Origin: Mariprofundaceae bacterium
GTDB taxonomy: Bacteria > Pseudomonadota > Zetaproteobacteria > Mariprofundales > Mariprofundaceae
Reading direction: 5' to 3'
Assembly (NCBI GenBank): GCA_030950875.1
Contig: JAUZQS010000074.1
Coordinates: forward strand, 1 to 6,289
DNA: 6,289 nucleotides
Shown: in pieces, positions 1 to 5,952 of the stretch
Position numbering within the stretch: the stretch's first letter is position 1
Layout of the letters: each line of letters opens with the position of its first letter
Position numbers and translations under genes: made by a program
Notes under the pieces: model-generated
Told to the model about the DNA's origin: nothing
Database searches by the model: none
The model's input: only the letters and a program-made list of their open reading frames with translations

Positions 1-650
1 GCAGGAATCATCATGGCTTCATACGTCGAAATACGTGTAACTTCTACAGCCCCTTCAAGGTGTTTTTTTAAAAATCCGCGCAAAGCCCATTCATACAAGC
101 CCCCTGCGACACATACCAATATATGATCCGTATGTGCTTCATGTTCGTGTGGTAGTTTGGCGATAGCTTCCCTGATAAGTTTTAAAATCAAGATATTTAC
201 ACTGGCTACCCACGGTGCATTATCCGCCTGATCTTGTTTCCATGATTGTTTCCACATCTCCTGCCACATAGCCAATAATGCCAAGCCACCCTTTTCATCA
301 GCACACCAATGATGCAGCAACATTTGAGGCAAATGCGGATAACGCTTATGTAAATGCGAGACCATTTTCCGAGATACAGATGTCATTGTAGGTAGTTGAT
401 GCGATGACACTTTGTCCCCAGAAATAATATAACGCACAGAATAATCTTGCAGCCGTCGCACCGACGTATAAATAACCTCTGACATGCTAGGCTTCACAGC
501 ATAAGGGATATATTCCTTACCATCTTCACCAGTAAAACGTATCGGCAAACGACGCACATCCACGCGACAACGCCCAGCAGTTGCTTCACCACGATTAAAA
601 ATCGGGCTGTACCAACTCCAGCGAAAATCAAAGTACCCCGGGGATAACAT
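1..650 (-). CDS. Conserved-looking hypothetical protein, C-terminal end beyond the window
   Basis: I do not recognise this protein. The leftward reading frame is open from the ATG at 650-648 to the window edge, giving 216 complete codons and no stop, so the 3' end is missing. The start is supported by AGGAG seven bases upstream (658-662). The protein begins MLSPGYFDFRWSWYSPIFNR. There is no signal peptide or clear membrane segment, so it is probably cytoplasmic. The middle (about residues 90-135) is rich in His, Trp and Met, and a more hydrophobic stretch near residues 178-192 (ILVCVAGGLYEWAL) could be a buried helix or strand. It is transcribed divergently from the zinc-uptake operon, which allows shared control but does not prove a related role. 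That it is a real gene is supported by the long open frame, the good ribosome site and the lack of competing frames. The function is unknown. Confidence 0.8.
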   Translation of the reverse strand, partial: MLSPGYFDFRWSWYSPIFNRGEATAGRCRVDVRRLPIRFTGEDGKEYIPYAVKPSMSEVIYTSVRRLQDYSVRYIISGDKVSSHQLPTMTSVSRKMVSHLHKRYPHLPQMLLHHWCADEKGGLALLAMWQEMWKQSWKQDQADNAPWVASVNILILKLIREAIAKLPHEHEAHTDHILVCVAGGLYEWALRGFLKKHLEGAVEVTRISTYEAMMIP

Positions 651-657
651 GTATAAT

Positions 658-662
658 CTCCT
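658..662 (-). promoter_or_regulatory. Ribosome binding site of the leftward hypothetical gene
   Basis: On the minus strand AGGAG lies seven bases before the ATG at 650. This is a near-ideal Shine-Dalgarno sequence at near-ideal spacing. It fixes the start of the leftward gene and argues that the 494-691 frame over the same bases is not used. Confidence 0.7.
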
Positions 663-709
663 GTTTTTTCGTCATCGCATTGGTAAGGCATTTATCAAGG
701 TTTCAATAC

Positions 710-740
710 AAATAATCTGACAATCTAACCATGATTATTT
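710..740. promoter_or_regulatory. 31-base dyad, candidate operator
   Basis: AAATAATC (710-717) is repeated in inverted form as GATTATTT (733-740), a perfect 8-bp match with a 15-base spacer. It sits between two divergent genes and upstream of the likely znuA promoter, a typical place for a regulator to bind. The arms are AT-rich, so chance cannot be excluded. Binding by a zinc-responsive regulator such as Zur is only an inference from the neighbouring operon. Confidence 0.3.
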
Positions 741-776
741 ATTCAAATTGCCATACATAAAGCAAAGCCTTAGCTT

Positions 777-806
777 TCGACATCCACTCACCGTCATAAA
801 TATAGT
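777..806 (+). promoter_or_regulatory. Probable sigma70-type promoter of the znu operon
   Basis: TCGACA (777-782, five of six matches to TTGACA) and TATAGT (801-806, five of six matches to TATAAT) are separated by 18 bases. Transcription would begin at about 812-814. That coincides with the first possible znuA ATG at 813, which suggests translation starts at a later in-frame ATG. Confidence 0.45.
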
Positions 807-839
807 AAAAAAATGCCTATAGGACAAATACTAAACGCA

Positions 840-1706
840 ATGATTATGCCAAATCACAAAAAAATGACCCGTTTATTTTATAGTCTACTACTCATCTTAT
901 TAAGTTTTAACGTACCTATACCCGTAAAAGCAGCCGATATCATAACCACTCTACCTCCCATAGCAGGGCTGGTTCACTGGCTCAAACCTGATGCCAACGT
1001 TGCATGTCTGTTGCCAGCCAATGCTGATCCGCATCATTTCCAACTTTCCCCTCGTCAGGTTGAAAGCTTACAACGAACCAAACTCTTGATACGTTCATCA
1101 CAAGATGATGGCCATTGGACAAGTTTGGGAAATAAAACCAAGACTTTTGACCTATGGCCGCGCACCAAATACACGCATAATCATCCCCCTCATGATGAAC
1201 ATTCAAGCGCCACTCATGCATGGCTCAATCCACATGAAGTGCAAGCTGTACTACCAAAATTAGCGCTACAACTGCAAGCTATCTACCCTGAAAACAAACA
1301 AGCCATTCAAAGAAACCTTTCGTTGGCACTCAAAGAAAGCCAACAACTATGGCAAGCATGGCAAAAAATCAGCCATTCATCAGGCTTGGATACCGATGGA
1401 GTGATTATGCAGCACCCATCTTGGAGAAACCTTTTTCAAGCTTTGCATATCACTGTTTTTACTAGCCTTGAATCGGCGCATCATGGGCATGAGTATGGTC
1501 CTCATAAATTGGAATCTGCATTACAACAACTGCAGCAACATCCAAATATCCGACTTATTGCCAATAAAAACCAGAGCAACCGTGCCCTGCAATGGCTACA
1601 AAGCCACCATCCTGAATCCATCATCACTACCTTGGATCCGCTCGGTTCATGTAATGAGTCATGGCCTAGTCTTATGCAACGAAACTTGGATGCCTTGCAG
1701 CCATGA
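840..1706 (+). CDS. znuA: Periplasmic zinc-binding protein of an ABC importer
   Basis: This is a TroA/ZnuA-superfamily solute-binding protein that captures Zn(II) in the periplasm and delivers it to the ZnuB permease. Numbered from the ATG at 840 (288 residues), a signal peptide occupies about 1-31, with a basic start, a Leu-rich core (FYSLLLILLSF) and a cleavage-like VKA-AD. Likely metal ligands are H65 in ADPHHF, H126 in HAWLNP, H192 in MQHPSW and perhaps D266 in the LDPLG motif. A short His/Asp/Glu loop, HNHPPHDEH (113-121), lies just before the second ligand. Such loops are typical of zinc rather than manganese binders. Length fits the family. In-frame ATGs occur at 813, 840, 846 and 864. 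I chose 840 because AGGA at 821-824 lies upstream, although 15 bases away, and because 813 falls on the predicted transcription start; 846 or 864 remain possible. The stop overlaps the znuC start (ATGA). Confidence 0.9.
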   Translation: MIMPNHKKMTRLFYSLLLILLSFNVPIPVKAADIITTLPPIAGLVHWLKPDANVACLLPANADPHHFQLSPRQVESLQRTKLLIRSSQDDGHWTSLGNKTKTFDLWPRTKYTHNHPPHDEHSSATHAWLNPHEVQAVLPKLALQLQAIYPENKQAIQRNLSLALKESQQLWQAWQKISHSSGLDTDGVIMQHPSWRNLFQALHITVFTSLESAHHGHEYGPHKLESALQQLQQHPNIRLIANKNQSNRALQWLQSHHPESIITTLDPLGSCNESWPSLMQRNLDALQP

Positions 1707-2491
1707 GCAGCCCAATTGTTAGCCTTTCCCATGTCAACTTCGGGCCGTCTAACACACTCATTTTGGATGATATTTCACTCGACCTCGAGGCAGGACATTT
1801 CATGGGCATTGTTGGCCCGAATGGTGCAGGAAAAAGCACCATCCTTTCCATCATCACAGGTCGATTACAGCCTGATTCAGGGCATATTGATCTGTTTGGC
1901 GAGTGCCTGAAACGCTTTAATCGCTATCGCTTATTAAAAAACATCGGCTATTTACATCAATTACACGATTATACGCCAAACTTACCACTGAAAGTGCGTG
2001 ATATTGTTGCCATGGGACTCAACGATTATACCAAGCCTTTATGGCAATGGCTTGGTTCTGCATCCCATCAGCACAAAGATATCATACAAGCGCTGCAATT
2101 TGTCGAAATGGAACACCTGATCGACCGTGATTTTAGACACTTATCAGGTGGGCAACAGCAACGGGTGCGCTTGGCTCGTGCGCTGGTTCGCAAGCCTAAA
2201 CTATTGCTTTTAGATGAACCTGCGGCGGCTCTGGACAGCAATCAACAACAAAAGTTATATACCTTATTACGCCAGCTCTGCGATACCCAAGATGTTGCTA
2301 TCATGATGGTTGAACATGATATTGCTGCCATCACAGGCCATGTGGATTCTGTTGCCTGCCTGAATCGAAGTATTCACCACCATGCCATGAAGGGTGAGCA
2401 AATACCTGAAGATGTGTGGCATCAAATGTATGGCCAACATATGCATGTGATTGCTCATGATACTGGCTGTATCGGATGTCATCATGATTGA
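1703..2491 (+). CDS. znuC: ATP-binding subunit of the zinc ABC importer
   Basis: This cytoplasmic ATPase powers zinc import through ZnuB. All ABC motifs are present over 262 residues: Walker A GPNGAGKST (38-46), Q-loop Gln86 in GYLHQ, signature LSGGQQQR (147-154), Walker B LLLLDEP (167-173) with catalytic Glu172, and the H-loop His205 in VEHD. It is therefore expected to be active. The C-terminal 45 or so residues are rich in His and Cys, including HHHAM, HMHVIAHD and a final CIGCHHD. ZnuC proteins often carry a C-terminal His-containing tail, but the added CxxC-His-His end is notable and could bind metal. The start ATG overlaps the znuA stop by four bases (ATGA) with only a weak ribosome site, which suggests translational coupling. 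The stop overlaps the start of znuB by eight bases. Confidence 0.95.
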   Translation: MSSPIVSLSHVNFGPSNTLILDDISLDLEAGHFMGIVGPNGAGKSTILSIITGRLQPDSGHIDLFGECLKRFNRYRLLKNIGYLHQLHDYTPNLPLKVRDIVAMGLNDYTKPLWQWLGSASHQHKDIIQALQFVEMEHLIDRDFRHLSGGQQQRVRLARALVRKPKLLLLDEPAAALDSNQQQKLYTLLRQLCDTQDVAIMMVEHDIAAITGHVDSVACLNRSIHHHAMKGEQIPEDVWHQMYGQHMHVIAHDTGCIGCHHD

Positions 2492-3308
2492 TATGTTAGA
2501 GCAGTTCTTCACAAGCCCTGTCATGCAAGATGCTTTACCTCCAGCTTTTTTTATTGCCATCGTTGCATCTACGATGTCCGTAATGATTTTGGCACATCGT
2601 TTATCTTTTTTAACCGTTGGAATATCCCACGCATCACTGGCAGGTCTTGGCTTAGCCATTGCTTTTTCATTGCCGTTATTGCCGACTGCTACCGTTTTTT
2701 GTGTTGGTATCGCTTTACTCCTTGCGGCCATTCCCAAACAACGCGGTATTAGCGAAGATACAGGTACAGGGCTTTTATTTGCAGGCAGCATGGCCTTGGG
2801 CATCGTTCTCATTTCACAAGTAAGCCGTAATGAAGTGGATTTATTCGGTTTATTATTTGGCAATATTCTCACTGTTTCAGAACAGGACTGGCACTGGTTA
2901 TTACTGATTGGCTGCATCATTCTTTTTGCTTTTATTATGATGGCACGCGCCTGGTGGAGCATCGCTTTTGATGCCACCACTGCCGCTGCAAGTGGCTTGC
3001 CTGTCTCACTATTGCGCCTATTATTGTATGGAACCGTAGGGCTTTCAGTGGTGATGTGCGTCAAGCTTGCAGGTATTGTACTGACCACAGGTTTAATGGT
3101 CTTACCTGCAACCTGTGCATGGCTATGGGGACGTTCGCTTATCAGCTTATGGCTATTAAGCATGAGTTTCGCCATCATAGGCACCTTCATCGGATTGCTC
3201 TTCTCATATTATTATGACTGGCCATCTGGTGCAACAATCGTATTAACATTATGTATCATGTTTATCATGAGTTGGGGAGCAGCATGGCTAACACAACGCA
3301 ACAAGTAA
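2484..3308 (+). CDS. znuB: Membrane permease of the zinc ABC importer
   Basis: This is an ABC-3 family inner-membrane permease, the channel subunit that works with ZnuA and ZnuC. It is about 274 residues and very hydrophobic, with roughly seven to nine predicted membrane helices. Family motifs are visible: GISHASLAGLG near residues 46-56, SEDTGTGLLFAGSMALG near 90-106, DLFGLLFGNIL near 119-129, the KLAGIVLTTGLMVLPA region near 193-209 and YDWPSGATIVL near the C-terminus. I chose the ATG at 2484 because it overlaps the znuC stop by eight bases, as expected for a coupled operon. An in-frame ATG at 2493 is the alternative. The longer reading from 2451 would run 41 bases back into the znuC tail and adds no conserved sequence. 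The end overlaps the next gene by 25 bases. Confidence 0.93.
   Translation: MIDMLEQFFTSPVMQDALPPAFFIAIVASTMSVMILAHRLSFLTVGISHASLAGLGLAIAFSLPLLPTATVFCVGIALLLAAIPKQRGISEDTGTGLLFAGSMALGIVLISQVSRNEVDLFGLLFGNILTVSEQDWHWLLLIGCIILFAFIMMARAWWSIAFDATTAAASGLPVSLLRLLLYGTVGLSVVMCVKLAGIVLTTGLMVLPATCAWLWGRSLISLWLLSMSFAIIGTFIGLLFSYYYDWPSGATIVLTLCIMFIMSWGAAWLTQRNK
3274..3279 (+). promoter_or_regulatory. Ribosome binding site of the RDD-family gene
   Basis: GGGGAG lies four bases before the ATG at 3284, inside the last codons of znuB. It is the strongest purine-rich site near the start of this frame and favours 3284 over the more upstream ATG at 3251. Confidence 0.55.
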
Positions 3309-3811
3309 GGCCCAAAGCCGTTAATGCAAGTATTATGATTCGTTTTTTAGCAAGCGGCTATGACTTAACCATTTTATTTGGTCTTTTATTTATCCCGTTT
3401 GCCATCTTAACCTCGTTTGACCCCAGCATGCAAAGTGTTCCAAAATGGTTGCAATACTTACTTTCATCTTCAGTCGCTTTTGCTTATTTTGTTGGCTTTT
3501 GGAATAAAGCAGGTATGACCACGGGCATGCGTCCTTGGCGATTACACGTTGCTATGATTGATACAGGTGATCGCCCCAACATCGCCGCAGCAGGCATTCG
3601 TTTTGTTGCCTTAGCACTGACATGGGTTGCGCTGGGGGCAACTTTTTTTCAATTGAACCTGTACCTTGCAACAGGCCAGATTGATCGCCCCGTATTTGCC
3701 ATTGCTTCACTTATGCCAGCTGTAAGCATGTTAATTATGATTCTAACCAAAAAACGCCAAGCCCTGCATGATTTCCTATCAGGAACCAGTGTTTTTCGTA
3801 CAGAAAAATAG
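3284..3811 (+). CDS. RDD-family inner-membrane protein
   Basis: This is a 175-residue protein with four likely membrane helices at about 28-45, 55-74, 106-125 and 139-155. It has the RDD layout: Arg20 and Asp27 in RFLASGYD at the head of the first helix, a GMTTGMRPWRLHV segment (77-89) where family members have their G-x-T-x-G-x-R loop, and a C-terminal LHDFLSGTSVF (161-171) matching the usual LHD-x-x-x-G-T-x-V ending. RDD proteins are widespread and mostly uncharacterised; some have been linked to ion transport or stress. The gene overlaps znuB by 25 bases and is read in a different frame, so it is almost certainly co-transcribed with the zinc importer and may be translationally coupled to it. 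A role in metal or ion balance is inference only. The start at 3284 is set by GGGGAG just upstream. The track-length version from 3251 would overlap znuB further and lacks this support. Confidence 0.85.
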   Translation: MANTTQQVRPKAVNASIMIRFLASGYDLTILFGLLFIPFAILTSFDPSMQSVPKWLQYLLSSSVAFAYFVGFWNKAGMTTGMRPWRLHVAMIDTGDRPNIAAAGIRFVALALTWVALGATFFQLNLYLATGQIDRPVFAIASLMPAVSMLIMILTKKRQALHDFLSGTSVFRTEK

Positions 3812-3835
3812 TTCCATTAGCCAAAGTAATGTTGC

Positions 3836-3860
3836 ACCTAGATCCTGCAAGAGTTTGTAC
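3836..3860 (+). repeat. Left arm of the 25-bp terminal inverted repeat
   Basis: This arm pairs base for base with 3975-3999. Pairing stops at 3835/4000 on the outside and at 3861/3974 on the inside, which marks sharp repeat boundaries. Confidence 0.85.
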
Positions 3861-3892
3861 ATACATAGCGCAACCTCTTGATTCACTTGAAC

Positions 3893-3942
3893 TATTGAAA
3901 AAACACTCATCACCAATAAGGTGACTACATGTTTTTTCAATA
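3893..3942. terminator. Central hairpin, possible bidirectional terminator
   Basis: TATTGAAAAAACA (3893-3905) pairs with TGTTTTTTCAATA (3930-3942), and TCACC (3910-3914) pairs with GGTGA (3920-3924) around an AATAA loop, with an internal mismatch loop between the two stems. Read from either strand, a GC-containing stem is followed by a run of six T. It lies between the ends of the rightward RDD gene and leftward cheR, where a shared terminator is expected. The GC stem is only five bp and not directly next to the T run, so efficiency is uncertain. It may alternatively be only part of the mobile element. Confidence 0.4.
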
Positions 3943-3974
3943 CGCCATGCAAACCAATATCTTACACTCTGCAC

Positions 3975-3999
3975 GTACAAACTCTTGCAGGATCTAGGT
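3975..3999 (-). repeat. Right arm of the 25-bp terminal inverted repeat
   Basis: This is the exact reverse complement of 3836-3860. A perfect 25-base match in inverted orientation within 164 bases is far beyond chance. Confidence 0.85.
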
Positions 4000-4057
4000 T
4001 GTAGCTATTCAGATTACTGCCGCCTTGTTCGAGAGCAAGTCAGTGTTGATATGAAAG

Positions 4058-4888
4058 CTACAGAAGTTTCCAAATGCGTTTGCCCTTAAACATCATACAC
4101 TCCCACTTTGAGTTATGCCCTTCTGGGGTCTCTGTCGCACCTGTGAATAAATAGCCGCCTTTTTTCATGCTTCGTGCCAAACGGTCAATTACTTTTTTCC
4201 GTTCTTCTGGTGCAAAATAAATCAATACATTGCGGCAAAATACAATATCAAAAGGTCCAAAACGACGTACCTGGCCAATCAAGCTATCACCCACCAAGTT
4301 TGCTGTTTGAAATGTTAACATTTCTTTTAATTCATCACGTATAAACCAATCAATGCCTTCTTGGTTAAAAAAACGCACCAATTGTTGGACAGGCATACCA
4401 CGTTGCACTTCCATCTGGGTATACTTTGCCTCACGTGCATAAGCAATCGCACTTTCGGATAAGTCAGTCGCCAAAATAAAAACCCGTTTATCCGCCATCG
4501 GCACAGCCTCAGAGGCTGTCATGGCAATTGAATACGGCTCCTGCCCTCGCGATGAGGCTGCCGACCATATTCTTATACTTTCATTACCATTCCCTGCATG
4601 TGTCAATTCGGGAAAAACTAATGTCTTCAAAGCTTCAAAAGGATAAGCATCTCGAAAGAACAGCGTTTCATTGGTCGTCATTTCATCTATAAAACAATGC
4701 GCAAGTTTGCCATTTTCATCACGTTTAATCTGTTGTGCCAGTGTATCCATATCGGCAATCTCAAAATTACGCAATAACGTCTGTACCCGTGAACGAATCA
4801 AGTATAATTTACTATCATCCAACACCAATCCACTTTTGCATTCTAAAAATTCTCGCAAGTAACGAAATAACTCCGGTCGCAAGCTCAT
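4058..4888 (-). CDS. cheR: Chemoreceptor glutamate methyltransferase
   Basis: CheR transfers methyl groups from S-adenosylmethionine to glutamates on chemoreceptors in the cytoplasm, which sets adaptation in chemotaxis. At 276 residues it has the usual single-protein form: an N-terminal helical domain (about 1-75) and a Rossmann-type methyltransferase domain. Visible family motifs are TTNETLFFRD (71-80), the SAM-binding segment RIWSAASSRGQEPYSIAM (106-123) with Glu117, ATDLSESAI (140-148) with the ribose-binding-type Asp142, and DIVFCRNVLIYF (214-225). No TPR or other extra domain is attached. The ATG overlaps the cheB stop by four bases (ATGA), so the two opposing enzymes are coupled. It is the last gene of the leftward operon, followed by the palindromic gap. 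CheR-like enzymes also serve non-flagellar systems such as type IV pilus or biofilm pathways, and the window does not show which applies. Confidence 0.95.
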   Translation of the reverse strand: MSLRPELFRYLREFLECKSGLVLDDSKLYLIRSRVQTLLRNFEIADMDTLAQQIKRDENGKLAHCFIDEMTTNETLFFRDAYPFEALKTLVFPELTHAGNGNESIRIWSAASSRGQEPYSIAMTASEAVPMADKRVFILATDLSESAIAYAREAKYTQMEVQRGMPVQQLVRFFNQEGIDWFIRDELKEMLTFQTANLVGDSLIGQVRRFGPFDIVFCRNVLIYFAPEERKKVIDRLARSMKKGGYLFTGATETPEGHNSKWECMMFKGKRIWKLL

Positions 4889-5952
4889 CGTCTCGCACCC
4901 CCACAGTATTGCATGATACTGGCTGCAATATCATTCAGTGGAAGAACGTCACTTGCAGCGCCCATCTTTACCGTTTCTCCTGGCATACCCCAAACCACAC
5001 TACTGACTTTATCTTGCGCAATCACATGTGATTTTTTATCTGCCAAAGCTTTTGCACCAGCAGCGCCATCTTTACCCATTCCTGTCAAAACAACCGCCAA
5101 CGTTCGCACCCGTGGAGCCAAAGCTGCCAAGGAGTGAAATGTTACATCCACTGCTGGTTTACAATGGTTTACCCGTTCACTATCTACCAAACGCACGCGC
5201 AATTGAACACCTGTTCGTTCAATTTCCATATGAATCTCACCTGGCGCAACATAAATACAACCCGCTTCCAATGCCATGCCATCTTCCGCCAATTTGCATG
5301 TCAAAGGCGTGTTGTTTTCCAAGCGTTCAACCAACGATATGAGAAATAATTTGGGCATATGTTGGATTACAATAACAGGTACAGGGAAGTTTTCTGGCAG
5401 CTCATGTAAGACCTTATGCAATGCAACAGGCCCTCCTGTACTCGAGCCAATCGCAACCACATCAGGACAAACACTATTATTTTTCGAAATATTGCCCGCA
5501 CTATTTGTCGCTTTACGCTTACCCAGACCCTTTTGCATCACCGCGCCAACACTTCGTGCCAATCGGATTTTCTTTTTTAATAACTTCTGCAAGACTTCTC
5601 TTGGGTTCTTCTCCAAACATGATGATTTTAAAATAAAATCATAGGCCCCAGATTCAAGGGCTTGCACGGTTCGGTCAGCATTGACTTCCGATTCATTACT
5701 AATCGCCAACACACGTATATTTGGCGCTTCTTCCTGCAAGCATTGTAATACGTCAATACCGGTTAAAAATGGCATCTCCATGTCCAATGTCACCAAATCG
5801 GGTTTTAGCTTTTTAATCTTCTCCAATGCATCTCGCCCATCACGGGCTATATCCAACACTTCCACATGCTCTAACTCATCCATGCAACTTCGCAGAAAAG
5901 AACGAAAGATAACATCATCGTCAACAATCAAGACCCGCGTAAGTTTACTCAT
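4885..5952 (-). CDS. cheB: Chemotaxis response regulator and protein-glutamate methylesterase
   Basis: CheB removes methyl groups from chemoreceptors, and in related proteins also deamidates glutamines, opposing CheR; its activity rises when CheA phosphorylates its receiver. The 355 residues contain a receiver domain (about 5-125) with the acidic pocket D11-D13, phospho-acceptor D57 in LVTLDMEMP, S85 and K109. A Lys-rich linker follows (about 126-160), then the methylesterase domain with the catalytic triad S171 in GSSTGG, H198 in QHMP and D295 in GMGKDGAAG. All key residues are present, so both domains should work. The receiver has AISNES where enterobacterial CheB has a different switch sequence, a mild divergence. 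The ATG at 5952 overlaps the stop of the upstream cheY-like gene (ATGA), with a poor ribosome site, pointing to coupling. The stop overlaps cheR in the same way. Confidence 0.96.
   Translation of the reverse strand: MSKLTRVLIVDDDVIFRSFLRSCMDELEHVEVLDIARDGRDALEKIKKLKPDLVTLDMEMPFLTGIDVLQCLQEEAPNIRVLAISNESEVNADRTVQALESGAYDFILKSSCLEKNPREVLQKLLKKKIRLARSVGAVMQKGLGKRKATNSAGNISKNNSVCPDVVAIGSSTGGPVALHKVLHELPENFPVPVIVIQHMPKLFLISLVERLENNTPLTCKLAEDGMALEAGCIYVAPGEIHMEIERTGVQLRVRLVDSERVNHCKPAVDVTFHSLAALAPRVRTLAVVLTGMGKDGAAGAKALADKKSHVIAQDKVSSVVWGMPGETVKMGAASDVLPLNDIAASIMQYCGGARR

Larger units (their letters stand above)
651..812. promoter_or_regulatory. Divergent intergenic control region
   Basis: These 162 bases separate the leftward hypothetical gene from znuA, so promoters for both directions should lie here. 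I see a rightward sigma70-like promoter near the znuA end and a dyad in the middle, both listed separately. A short inverted repeat AAAGC-CTTA-GCTTT at 764-777 touches the -35 hexamer of the rightward promoter and is a second candidate operator. No convincing leftward promoter could be picked out. I see no clear match to the known enterobacterial Zur box. Confidence 0.6.
3836..3999. mobile_element. MITE-like palindromic element with 25-bp inverted ends
   Basis: The ends are perfect 25-bp inverted repeats. The left arm (3836-3860) begins ACCTAGATCC and finishes TTTGTAC; the right arm (3975-3999) is its exact reverse complement. The unit is 164 bases, sits in the gap between two converging operons, encodes no transposase and has a second inverted repeat at its centre. 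This is the build of a miniature inverted-repeat transposable element. The palindrome CTAG occurs in both arms (3838-3841 and 3994-3997), so it could instead be a 4-base target duplication flanking a 152-base element with 20-bp ends or slightly shorter. GTTG at 3831-3834 and 3998-4001 is another possible, less symmetrical duplication. No related sequence elsewhere in the window allows the ends to be proved. Confidence 0.55.

Noticed and set aside
494..691. A 65-residue leftward frame over the start of the hypothetical gene
   Set aside because: It is in another frame of the same strand, has no ribosome site, and lies across the well-supported AGGAG and ATG of the longer gene ending beyond the left edge.
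2267..3190. A 307-residue leftward frame opposite znuB
   Set aside because: It is a long shadow of znuB and the znuC tail. Its sequence is low in recognisable structure, while the plus strand encodes full conserved ZnuC and ZnuB motifs.
3735..3980. An 81-residue leftward frame through the palindromic element, possible transposase remnant
   Set aside because: It begins with TTG inside the repeat arm, has no ribosome site, overlaps the end of the RDD gene, and shows no DDE or other transposase motif I can identify.
3836..3999. Integron attC site
   Set aside because: The arms are perfect rather than imperfect, the ends do not match the RYYYAAC/GTTRRRY core sites, and the flanking genes are ordinary operon genes, not cassettes.
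4024..4039. Small hairpin CTTGTTCGAGAGCAAG as a terminator for cheR
   Set aside because: The loop is too small, the stem needs a wobble pair, and no T run follows on either strand.
5028..5644. Several rightward frames opposite cheB
   Set aside because: They overlap each other and the conserved CheB methylesterase coding sequence, and lack ribosome sites or family motifs.
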